Part shown: piece after piece, positions 1 to 7,043 of the stretch
Layout: every line of letters begins with the position of its first letter
Position numbering within the stretch: the stretch's first letter is position 1
NCBI GenBank assembly: GCA_963814905.1
Contig: CAWFEM010000011.1
Location: forward strand, 124,001-188,000
Direction of reading: 5' to 3'
Length of the DNA stretch: 64,000 nt
Source of the DNA: DASWJZ01 sp963814905
GTDB taxonomy: Bacteria > Pseudomonadota > Alphaproteobacteria > Rhizobiales > Afifellaceae
Made by a program: the position numbers and the translations under genes
The notes under the pieces: generated by a model
Seen by the model: only the letters and a program-made list of their open reading frames with translations
What the model was told of the DNA's origin: nothing
Databases searched by the model: none

Positions 1-281
1 CGACCGGCACGGCAACCTTCAACGTGCAGCCCGATCTCGCGGGTTCCTACTTCAACAAGATCCAGTGCTTCTGCTTCACCGAGCAGGCGCTAGAGCCCGG
101 CGAGCAGGTCGAAATGCCGGTGCAGTTCTTCGTCTCGCCCGATCTCGCGGATGACCGCGAGCTCGACGGCACGCGGACGATCACGCTCTCCTACACCTTC
201 TTCCCGGCCGTCGGCTCTGCCGAGCCGGTTGGACAACCGGTCGCGCAGACGGAAGGCGACGACGGCTTAGAAAAGCTCTAG
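1..281 (+). CDS. ctaG: Cytochrome c oxidase assembly protein Cox11/CtaG, 3' part only
   Basis: This is the C-terminal end of Cox11/CtaG, the inner-membrane copper chaperone that delivers copper to the CuB site of cytochrome oxidase subunit I. The frame is open from the window edge to a TAG at 279-281. It carries the family's signature: YFNKIQCFCF, containing the Cys-x-Cys copper ligands, followed by PGEQVEMPVQFFV and TITLSYTFF. The upstream part, including the membrane anchor, lies outside the window. The GTG at 24 is internal and not a start. The next genes, coxC, DUF983 and SURF1, form the usual alphaproteobacterial oxidase assembly group. Identification is secure; only completeness is missing. 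Confidence 0.93.
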   Translation, partial: TGTATFNVQPDLAGSYFNKIQCFCFTEQALEPGEQVEMPVQFFVSPDLADDRELDGTRTITLSYTFFPAVGSAEPVGQPVAQTEGDDGLEKL

Positions 282-334
282 AAACGTGCAAGCCGGCACT
301 GGCCGGCTCGCGAAGCGGATGGAACGGGACGACC

Positions 335-1168
335 ATGGCTGAGGCGCACGCGAAGCATCACGACTACCATCTCGTCGATCCGAGCCCGTGGCCGATCGTC
401 GGCGCGGTCTCGGCATTCGCGCTGGCGCTCGGCTTCATCTCCGCCATGCATGGCGCCAGCTATTGGTGGACGCTGCCCGGCGCGCTCGGCGTGCTCTACA
501 CGATGTTCGGCTGGTGGGTCGACGTGATCCGCGAGGCCAATCGCGGCGATCACACGCCGGTGGTCCAGCTCCACCTGCGCTACGGCATGATCATGTTCAT
601 CGCCTCGGAGGTGATGTTCTTCGTCGCCTGGTTCTGGGCCTTCTTCGACGCCAGCCTGTACTCCGGCGAGGCGGTGCAATATTTGCGTGTGGCGGCGACC
701 GGCGGTGAGTGGCCGCCGAAGGGACTGGAGGTGCTCGACCCGTGGCACTTGCCGCTTCTGAACACGCTGCTCCTGCTCACCTCCGGAACGACGGTCACCT
801 GGGCGCATCACGCGCTGCTTCAAAACGACCGCCGCGGCCTGAAATGGGGGCTGGCGCTCACCATCGTGCTCGGCGTGATGTTCACCTGCGTGCAGGCCTA
901 CGAGTACATCCACGCGCCGTTCGGCTTCAAGGGAAGCATCTACGGCTCCACCTTCTTCATGGCGACCGGCTTTCACGGCTTCCACGTCATCATCGGATCG
1001 ATCTTCCTGACGGTGTGCCTGGTGCGCGCCTTCCTTGGGCAGTTCACGCCGAAACAGCATTTCGGTTTCGAGGCGGCGGCGTGGTACTGGCACTTCGTCG
1101 ACGTCGTCTGGCTGTTCCTCTTCACCTGCATCTATGTCTGGGGGAATGCCGGCGGCCTTTACGAATAG
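335..1168 (+). CDS. coxC: Cytochrome c oxidase subunit III
   Basis: Subunit III of the aa3-type cytochrome c oxidase, an integral inner-membrane protein that stabilises the catalytic subunit I-II core. The 277-residue length is normal. Seven hydrophobic segments are visible. The conserved membrane Glu sits in SEVMFF (about residue 92), GFHGFHV at about 212-218, and the C-terminal signature WYWHFVDVVWLFLF at about 250-263. It lies 53 bases after ctaG and precedes DUF983 and SURF1, so it belongs to the oxidase operon whose subunits I and II would lie upstream of the window. The ATG at 335 is preceded by a GGA-rich stretch. Confidence 0.97.
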   Translation: MAEAHAKHHDYHLVDPSPWPIVGAVSAFALALGFISAMHGASYWWTLPGALGVLYTMFGWWVDVIREANRGDHTPVVQLHLRYGMIMFIASEVMFFVAWFWAFFDASLYSGEAVQYLRVAATGGEWPPKGLEVLDPWHLPLLNTLLLLTSGTTVTWAHHALLQNDRRGLKWGLALTIVLGVMFTCVQAYEYIHAPFGFKGSIYGSTFFMATGFHGFHVIIGSIFLTVCLVRAFLGQFTPKQHFGFEAAAWYWHFVDVVWLFLFTCIYVWGNAGGLYE

Positions 1169-1240
1169 GGGAGTGAGACCGGGCTCCACCGCGCCGCGCC
1201 GGTCGCTGCTACTTGCCGCGCTTTCGGCTGCGAACTTGAA

Positions 1241-1627
1241 ATGAGCGAAGACAAGGCGCTTTACGCGCCGCAGAATCCCATTTCGGTCGGCCTCGGAGGG
1301 CGTTGCCCCCGCTGCGGCGAGGGACGGCTGTTCACCGGATTTATCACGCTTGCGCCGCGCTGCTCCGCCTGTGGCCTCGACTATTCGTTTGCCGATTCCG
1401 CTGATGGCCCGGCCGTTTTCGTGATCCTGATCGTCGGCTTCATCATCGCCGGCGCGGCACTCCTTGTGGAGGTCGCCTACAGCCCGCCGATCTGGGTTCA
1501 TTTCGTCCTATGGGGTCCGCTGGTGCTGATCCTCTGCCTCGGCATGCTGCGGCCGCTGAAGGGCGTGCTCGTCGCCCTCCAGTACCATCACAAGGCTGAA
1601 GAGGGCCGCATCCATCACGGCGACTGA
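1241..1627 (+). CDS. DUF983 family membrane protein
   Basis: A 128-residue member of DUF983, a small alphaproteobacterial membrane family of unknown biochemistry. The N-terminus has two Cys pairs, CPRCGEG at about 25-31 and CSACGLDY further on, which look like a zinc-ribbon metal site. Two transmembrane helices follow (about 50-70 and 80-100), then a short basic tail. Its fixed place between coxC and SURF1 points to a role in oxidase biogenesis or cofactor insertion, but that is inferred from context only. The 3' end overlaps the reading frame of SURF1, so the two are probably translationally coupled. Confidence 0.88.
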   Translation: MSEDKALYAPQNPISVGLGGRCPRCGEGRLFTGFITLAPRCSACGLDYSFADSADGPAVFVILIVGFIIAGAALLVEVAYSPPIWVHFVLWGPLVLILCLGMLRPLKGVLVALQYHHKAEEGRIHHGD

Positions 1628-2390
1628 TTCTCGGGCGCGGAGCCTTCGCGGGCTTGTCCTGCCGGCGGTTTTCGCTCTCGCCGGCATCGCGGTTCTCGTG
1701 TCGCTGGGAAACTGGCAGGTCCGCCGCCTGGCCTGGAAGGAAGACCTGATCGCGCGCGTGACGGAGCGGCCGAGCGGCCCGGTGCGCGACCTGCCCACAG
1801 CGTCGGCATGGCCCGGCATCGACATCGCCGCGGAGGAGTACCGCCCGTTCCGTCTTGAGGGGCGCTTCCTCAACGACAGGGAGGCGCTGGTCTTCACCAG
1901 CATACCCGATCCGCACGGGCGCTATGGCGGACCGGGCTTCTGGGTGGTGACGCCGTTTGCGCTTACCGGTGGTGGAACTGTCCTCGTCAATCGCGGCTTC
2001 GTGCCGCAGGGCAAGGAGCGGCCGGCGGATCGCGGCGGGGAGCCGGCCGGCGGCACGGTGACCGTCACCGGTCTTCTGCGGCCGGACGAGACGCGCGGCT
2101 TCTTCACACCAAACGACGCGCCGGAGCAGAACATCTTTTATGCGCGCGACATCGCCGCGATCGCCGCCGCCAAGGACCTTTCGCCGCCGGTCGCGCCGTT
2201 TTCCATCGATCTCGTCGCCGCCGAATCGCCGCCCGGCGGGTTGCCGCAGAGCGGCGAAACGCGCATGGTGTTCCCCAACAATCACCTGCAATATGCGGTG
2301 ACGTGGTACGGGCTTGCCGCTGGACTTTTCGCGGTTTTCGCGGCTTTCGTCTGGCGCCGCGTCGGTGCGGGGAACGACGGGTCCGCTTGA
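1614..2390 (+). CDS. SURF1 family oxidase biogenesis protein, start codon non-standard
   Basis: SURF1/Shy1 proteins help assemble cytochrome oxidase, probably by presenting heme a to subunit I. The signature GNWQVRRLAWK follows the first membrane helix, and NNHLQYAVTWYGLA leads into the second helix at the C-terminus, as in the family. The problem is the start. The first helix (LVLPAVFALAGIAVLV) needs codons upstream of the GTG at 1698, yet the frame between the stop at 1557 and that GTG contains no ATG, GTG or TTG. I place the start at the ATC at 1614, which has GAGGG about eight bases upstream. A CTG at 1596 is another option. If GTG 1698 were used, the protein would lose its anchor. Confidence 0.85.
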   Translation: MTATDSRARSLRGLVLPAVFALAGIAVLVSLGNWQVRRLAWKEDLIARVTERPSGPVRDLPTASAWPGIDIAAEEYRPFRLEGRFLNDREALVFTSIPDPHGRYGGPGFWVVTPFALTGGGTVLVNRGFVPQGKERPADRGGEPAGGTVTVTGLLRPDETRGFFTPNDAPEQNIFYARDIAAIAAAKDLSPPVAPFSIDLVAAESPPGGLPQSGETRMVFPNNHLQYAVTWYGLAAGLFAVFAAFVWRRVGAGNDGSA

Positions 2391-2425
2391 CGCCACCCGC
2401 CGAGGCTCCCTAAGTGCGAGGCAAG

Positions 2426-3382
2426 ATGCCCGGTCCCAAGCTTCATATCCTGCTTTGCGCTCCGCGCGGCTTCTGCGCCGGGGTGGAGCGTGCCATCCAG
2501 GTGGTGGAAGAGGCGCTGGAGCGCTTCGGCGCGCCGGTCTATGTGCGTCACGAGATCGTGCACAACCGCTACGTGGTGGAGAGCCTGAAGGCCAAGGGCG
2601 CGGTCTTCGTGGAGGAGCTTCAGGAGATTCCGGAGGCCGACCGCCCGGTGGTCTTTTCCGCCCACGGCGTGTCGAAAAGCGTGCGCGAGGACGCGGCGGC
2701 CCGGAACATTTCGGTGCTCGATGCGACGTGCCCACTGGTTTCCAAGGTCCACAAGGAAGCCATCCTGCATCATCGCCGCGGGCACGAGATCGTGCTCGTC
2801 GGCCATGCCGGCCATCCCGAAGTCGAGGGTACGATGGGTCAGCTTCCGTCCGGCTCCATCTCGCTGGTGGAGACCGCGGAGGATGCGCGCAGCTTTCAGC
2901 CGCGCGAGCCCGACAACCTTGCCTGGATCACCCAGACGACGCTTTCGGTCGACGACACATCGGAAATCGTCGCCGTGCTTAAGGAGCGGTTTCCGAACAT
3001 CATCGGCCCGCACAAGGAAGACATCTGCTACGCCACCACCAACCGCCAGGAGGCGGTGAAGCGCGTCGCGCCCGTGGTCGACCGCATGCTCGTCGTCGGC
3101 GCGCCGAACTCCTCCAATTCGCAGCGGCTCGTGGAAGTGGCGGAGCGCGCGGGATGTCCCCGCGCCGTCCTGATCCAGCGCGCCTCGGAGATCGACTGGT
3201 CGGTGTTCGAGGGCGTTCAGCAGATCGGCGTCACCGCTGGCGCCTCCGCGCCGGAGGTGATCGTTGAGGAGGTGCTCGACGCCTTCGCCGCGCGCTTCGA
3301 TATCAATGTCGAGCTTGTGCGGACCGCCAAGGAGAACATCGTCTTCTCCCTGCCGAGGCAGCTTCGAGAGGCTGCGGCCTAG
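2426..3382 (+). CDS. ispH: 4-hydroxy-3-methylbut-2-enyl diphosphate reductase
   Basis: IspH (LytB) is the last enzyme of the MEP isoprenoid pathway. It reduces HMBPP to IPP and DMAPP using a 4Fe-4S cluster. All three cluster cysteines are in place: GFCAGVERAI near the N-terminus, DATCPLVSKVHKE in the middle, and EDICYATTNRQ about two thirds along. The TNRQ and NSSNSQRL substrate-loop motifs are also present. The length of 318 residues is normal. I chose the ATG at 2426 over the GTG at 2414 because a GAGG stands five bases before it and the family usually begins only a few residues ahead of the first strand. It follows SURF1 by 35 bases. Confidence 0.97.
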   Translation: MPGPKLHILLCAPRGFCAGVERAIQVVEEALERFGAPVYVRHEIVHNRYVVESLKAKGAVFVEELQEIPEADRPVVFSAHGVSKSVREDAAARNISVLDATCPLVSKVHKEAILHHRRGHEIVLVGHAGHPEVEGTMGQLPSGSISLVETAEDARSFQPREPDNLAWITQTTLSVDDTSEIVAVLKERFPNIIGPHKEDICYATTNRQEAVKRVAPVVDRMLVVGAPNSSNSQRLVEVAERAGCPRAVLIQRASEIDWSVFEGVQQIGVTAGASAPEVIVEEVLDAFAARFDINVELVRTAKENIVFSLPRQLREAAA

Positions 3383-3399
3383 AACAGGCTCCTTCCTTC

Positions 3400-4365
3400 A
3401 TGGCCGTCTACACCGAAGTCGGCGATGCCGACCTCGAAGCCCTGCTCAAGGCCTACGATCTCGGCGCGCTACTGTCTTTCAAAGGCATCGCGGAGGGGGT
3501 CGAGAACTCCAATTTCCTGCTTCGCGCCGAGACCGGCATCTACATCCTGACGCTCTACGAGAAGCGCGTGGCGGAATCCGATCTGCCGTTCTTCCTCGGA
3601 TTGATGCAGCATCTTTCGGAGCGCGGCATTTCCTGCCCGCTGCCGGTGCGCGGCCATGACGGCAAGACGCTGAGGCGCATCGCCGGCCGCCCCGCGGCCT
3701 TGATCACCTTCCTGGAAGGAATGTCGGTGCGCCGCCCGCAGCCGCATCATTGCGCCGCTGTCGGCAAGGCGCTCGCCGAGATGCACGAGGCCGGACGCGG
3801 CTTCACGATGCGGCGCGAGAACGCGCTGTCGCTCACCGGCTGGCGGCCGCTCTTCGAGATGTCGCGGTCGCGTGCCGACGAAGTAGAGCCGGGCCTCGCC
3901 GCTTTCGTCGATGCCGAACTGGATTTCCTGCAATCCGCCTGGCCGACGGCGTTGCCGGCCGGAATCATCCACGCCGACCTCTTCCCCGACAACGTCTTCT
4001 TCCTGAAGGGGCGGCTTTCCGGCCTGATCGACTTCTATTTCGCCTGCAACGATCTCCTCGCCTACGATCTGGCGGTCTGCCTGAACGCCTGGTGTTTCGA
4101 ACCGGACAACGCCTTCAACGTCACCAAGGGCCGCGCCCTGATCCAGGCCTATGCCGCCATCCGCGCGCTTGAGCCCGCGGAGCTCGCGGCCTTGCCGATC
4201 CTCTCGCGCGGCGCGGCACTCCGCTTTCACCTGACCCGGCTCTACGACTGGCTCAACAATCCGCCCGGCGCGCTGGTGACGCCCAAGGACCCGCGCGAAT
4301 ATCTGCGCAAGCTGCGCTTCCACCAGAGGGCTGAAAGCGCCGCCGATTACGGTGTCGACGCATGA
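3400..4365 (+). CDS. thrB: Homoserine kinase, type II (APH/choline kinase fold)
   Basis: Phosphorylates homoserine for threonine synthesis. This is the aminoglycoside-phosphotransferase-fold type usual in alphaproteobacteria, not the GHMP type of enterics. The N-terminal lobe includes GIAEGVENSNFLL (about 29-41). The catalytic loop HADLFPDNVFF has His191, Asp193 and Asn198, followed by the DFG-like LIDFYFACND. At 321 residues it matches the family. Threonine synthase (thrC) is encoded 8 kb away on the other strand. The last bases overlap the rnhA start (ATGA), so the two are co-transcribed, an arrangement common in rhizobia. Confidence 0.95.
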   Translation: MAVYTEVGDADLEALLKAYDLGALLSFKGIAEGVENSNFLLRAETGIYILTLYEKRVAESDLPFFLGLMQHLSERGISCPLPVRGHDGKTLRRIAGRPAALITFLEGMSVRRPQPHHCAAVGKALAEMHEAGRGFTMRRENALSLTGWRPLFEMSRSRADEVEPGLAAFVDAELDFLQSAWPTALPAGIIHADLFPDNVFFLKGRLSGLIDFYFACNDLLAYDLAVCLNAWCFEPDNAFNVTKGRALIQAYAAIRALEPAELAALPILSRGAALRFHLTRLYDWLNNPPGALVTPKDPREYLRKLRFHQRAESAADYGVDA

Positions 4366-4817
4366 GCGGCGGGAAGCGCGTGGTCGTGCACACCGACGGC
4401 GCCTGCTCCGGCAATCCGGGGCCGGGCGGCTGGGCCGCGATCCTTGAATATGGCGGCAGCGAGAAGGAGCTCTACGGCGGGGCTGAAGCGACTACCAACA
4501 ACCGTATGGAGCTGACCGCCGCCATCGAGGCGCTGAAGGCCCTGAAGGGCTCGGCCGTCGTGGAGCTTCACACCGATTCGGAATATCTCCGAAACGGGAT
4601 CACGAAGTGGATCCACGGCTGGAAGCGGAACGGCTGGAAGACCTCCGACAGGAAGCCGGTGAAGAACGCCGATCTCTGGCAGCAGCTCGACCGGCTCAGG
4701 GAGAGCCACGACGTCGACTGGCGCTGGGTGCGCGGCCATTCCGGCCACGATCTGAACGAGCGCGCCGACGAACTCGCCAGGAAGGGCATGGCGCCCTTCC
4801 TGAACGATAAAGGCTGA
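4362..4817 (+). CDS. rnhA: Ribonuclease HI
   Basis: Endonuclease that degrades the RNA strand of RNA-DNA hybrids, used in primer and R-loop removal. The 151-residue protein shows all catalytic acids: Asp12 in TDGACSGNPGPGGW, Glu50 in TNNRMEL, Asp72 in HTDSEY and Asp136 in NERADELA, with His126 in RGHSGH. The start overlaps the thrB stop by four bases. A second RNase H of the other type (RNase HII) is encoded at 33.2-33.9 kb, so both classes are present. The gene converges on the peroxiredoxin with only 25 bases between them and no visible terminator. Confidence 0.97.
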   Translation: MSGGKRVVVHTDGACSGNPGPGGWAAILEYGGSEKELYGGAEATTNNRMELTAAIEALKALKGSAVVELHTDSEYLRNGITKWIHGWKRNGWKTSDRKPVKNADLWQQLDRLRESHDVDWRWVRGHSGHDLNERADELARKGMAPFLNDKG

Positions 4818-4842
4818 GAGCAGCCGTCCGTCAGTGCGCGGC

Positions 4843-5328
4843 CTAGAGCCGCTCCATGATCTGCGCGGCGGAGCTGACGGCCGTCTGCCCGTTCGTGTCC
4901 TCCACCGAGATCGCCGTGACCACGCCGTCGTCGACGATCATGGCGAAGCGGCGCGCCCGTATTCCCATTCCGGTGCCGGAGCCGTCGAAGGAGAGACCGG
5001 CCTGCGAGATGAACTCGCAATTGCCGTCGGAGACGAAGCGGACCTTGCCCTTGCCTCCGCTCGCCTCCGCCCAGGCACGCAGGACATGCGTGTCGTTGGT
5101 GGAAAGGATGACGATCTCATCCACGCCCTTGGCGAGGATCGCGTCGCGGTTCTCGATGAAGCCGGGAAGGTGGCGCTGGTGGCAGGTCGGTGTGAAGGCG
5201 CCGGGCATGCCCACCAGGACGACCTTGCGCCCCCCGAAAAGAGCCTCGGTGGAAAGCTTGTCCGGGCCGCTTTCGCCGGGCTCGAAGAGACCGGCGGAGG
5301 GCACGCGGTCGCCAACGTTGATCGTCAT
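4843..5328 (-). CDS. Peroxiredoxin, Prx5 type
   Basis: A thiol peroxidase of the Prx5/AhpC-TSA group that reduces hydrogen peroxide and organic peroxides. The peroxidatic cysteine is Cys49 in GAFTPTCHQRHLPGF, the standard TPTC motif, with the conserved Arg later in the protein. I start it at the ATG at 5328 because GGAG stands six bases upstream and the product then begins MTINVGDRVP, as in relatives. An ATG four codons earlier lacks a ribosome site. It lies 48 bases downstream of the DsbD-N-like gene on the same strand, so the two may be an envelope or redox operon. No glutaredoxin domain is fused to it. Confidence 0.93.
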   Translation of the reverse strand: MTINVGDRVPSAGLFEPGESGPDKLSTEALFGGRKVVLVGMPGAFTPTCHQRHLPGFIENRDAILAKGVDEIVILSTNDTHVLRAWAEASGGKGKVRFVSDGNCEFISQAGLSFDGSGTGMGIRARRFAMIVDDGVVTAISVEDTNGQTAVSSAAQIMERL

Positions 5329-5376
5329 CGCGTTCTCCATTCTGGGATTCGAAATTCTTGACGAGCGGCCGGACGT

Positions 5377-6210
5377 TCAGTCGATCACGACCGCTTTTTC
5401 GATTGCCTCGCCGCCGGAGACGGCGACGAAGCGGAAGGTCTGGCCCTTGATGTCGACATCGGCCGGCCGTCCGGCAAGCGAAAGGCGGTAGCGCGAAACA
5501 TCGCCGGAGCGCGTGACCAAGGACGGCTGGCCGATATACCAACCCGCGGGCGGATCGGCGAAGAGGTCCGAATAGGACGATGCCGGCATGCGCACGTCGA
5601 TCAAAAGGTCGTTACCCTCCGCGGTGATCGCCTCGACATCGAAGCGGCCCGGCTCCGGCGCGCCGGGGACGCGCGGCGCGAAGCTCTTGAGCCGTTCATC
5701 GCTCAGCGGATCGGGCGCGGAAGACAGCGTCACCTCCGCGCTCGCGCGGGTCGGAACGCAGATGTCGCTGCAAACGCCGAACGTCGCCTCCAGATGAAGC
5801 GTCAGCGGCTTTCCCGCCTCGCGCGGCGTGACGGCGAGGGGCAGCACCACCGCATCGGTATAGATGAGCGAGACGCTCGCCCCGTCATCGTGGCGGACCG
5901 GCGCCGGATAGCGCACCGCAACATCCGCGACGTTCTCAGAGCCGGAGAAGTCGAGAACCGGCGGCACACCGGCTTCGCCCGGGTTGCGCCAGTAGGTGTA
6001 CCAGCCCGGCTCGAGCGCGATCTCCACGCCACCCTCGATCCGCCCGTCATCGTGCTTTACGAGCAGCAGCCTGAGCTGCGCCTCGTCGGCATCGGTCCAG
6101 CCGGAATGGGCGGCGAGCGCACTCGCCGGAATCGCCGCGGAGAGCGCGAATCCGAGAAAAGCGAGGCGCGTTGCTATTGCGGTCATCGAATTCAACCTTA
6201 GCTTACTCAT
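5377..6210 (-). CDS. DsbD N-terminal-like (protein-disulfide reductase) periplasmic protein
   Basis: An exported protein of the DsbD alpha-domain type, here without the DsbD membrane and thioredoxin domains. It begins with a signal peptide (about residues 9-34, ending ASALAAHS). An immunoglobulin-like domain follows, with the paired cysteines Cys147 and Cys151 in FGVCSDICVPTR, the redox pair of the family. Two starts are possible: ATG 6210, or ATG 6186, which has AAGG ten bases upstream and still keeps a full signal peptide. Stand-alone copies of this domain may carry electrons from a membrane partner to periplasmic substrates, but which ones cannot be told from the sequence. The peroxiredoxin gene follows. 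Confidence 0.82.
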   Translation of the reverse strand: MSKLRLNSMTAIATRLAFLGFALSAAIPASALAAHSGWTDADEAQLRLLLVKHDDGRIEGGVEIALEPGWYTYWRNPGEAGVPPVLDFSGSENVADVAVRYPAPVRHDDGASVSLIYTDAVVLPLAVTPREAGKPLTLHLEATFGVCSDICVPTRASAEVTLSSAPDPLSDERLKSFAPRVPGAPEPGRFDVEAITAEGNDLLIDVRMPASSYSDLFADPPAGWYIGQPSLVTRSGDVSRYRLSLAGRPADVDIKGQTFRFVAVSGGEAIEKAVVID

Positions 6211-6292
6211 AAGAATGTGGCGTAGCGAGACCTGGCACCCGGGCGGTTCCCCCGACCTATCCAACTTGGGGTGGGATTGGTAGCATTCACGG

Positions 6293-6892
6293 ATGAAAAC
6301 GCGCACACGGCCGCAGGGGCTTCTCGACGGGCAGCTTCTGATCGCCATGCCCAGTATGGCCGACAAGCGGTTCGCCCGCTCCGTGGTCTATGTGTGTGCG
6401 CATTCCGGCGACGGGGCCATGGGCATTGTCATCAACAAGCTCGCGGATGAGGTGAGCTTCCGCGAGCTTCTCGTGCAGCTCGATATCGTGCAGGCGCGCG
6501 ACGAGCCCGACCTTCCCGGCGGCGTCGACAACATCCGCGTGCATCGCGGCGGGCCGGTGGAGACCGGGCGCGGCTTCGTACTGCATTCCGCCGACTTTTT
6601 CCTGGAGAATGCCACGCTGCCGATCGCGGAAGGCATCTGCCTGACGGCGACGCTGGAGATCCTGCGCGCCATCTCCGACGGTCGTGGGCCGGATCGCGCG
6701 CTGCTCGCGCTCGGTTACGCCGGCTGGGCGCCGGGGCAGCTTGAGTTCGAGATCCAGGCGAACGGCTGGCTGCACAGCCAGGCGGATTGCGACCTGATCT
6801 TCGACGACGACGTCGACGCCAAATACGATCGCGCGCTTGCCAAGATCGGCGTGGAGCCCGCGATGCTCTCAATCGAGGCCGGGCACGCCTGA
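6293..6892 (+). CDS. YqgE/AlgH family protein (UPF0301)
   Basis: A 199-residue member of UPF0301, a widespread single-domain family without a proven reaction. AlgH was named for an effect on alginate regulation in Pseudomonas. Family features visible are the opening LLDGQLLIAMPSM, the MGIVINK segment, HRGGPVE, and the C-terminal ALGYAGWAPGQLEFEI. It is divergent from the DsbD-N-like gene, with an 82-base gap that must hold both promoters. A long inverted repeat separates it from the convergent signalling gene. Function here is unknown. Confidence 0.93.
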   Translation: MKTRTRPQGLLDGQLLIAMPSMADKRFARSVVYVCAHSGDGAMGIVINKLADEVSFRELLVQLDIVQARDEPDLPGGVDNIRVHRGGPVETGRGFVLHSADFFLENATLPIAEGICLTATLEILRAISDGRGPDRALLALGYAGWAPGQLEFEIQANGWLHSQADCDLIFDDDVDAKYDRALAKIGVEPAMLSIEAGHA

Positions 6893-6929
6893 CGTGGAGC
6901 CACGGCGAGCGGCCGCAGCCTCAACACGT

Positions 6930-7029
6930 GTCGTCATTGCCGGGCTCGACCCGGCAATCCATTCCGTGACTGCCGCGTTTGCAGGAGCGTTTCGGAATGG
7001 GTGCCCGGATCAAGTCCGGGCATGACGAC
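6930..7029. repeat. Dispersed inverted repeat, family A, copy 1
   Basis: An element of about 100 bases. One end is GTCGTCATTGCCGGGCTCGA and the other end is CAAGTCCGGGCATGACGAC. The ends are inverted copies of each other (GTCGTCA / TGACGAC), and each end also holds its own small hairpin (GCCGGG-TCGA-CCCGGC and CCCGGA-TCAAG-TCCGGG). Closely related copies lie at 33102-33201, 33989-34089 and 38090-38190. It sits between the convergent yqgE-like gene and the EAL-domain gene and could end transcription from both sides. Confidence 0.9.
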
Positions 7030-7043
7030 GGTGGAGGGCCTGC

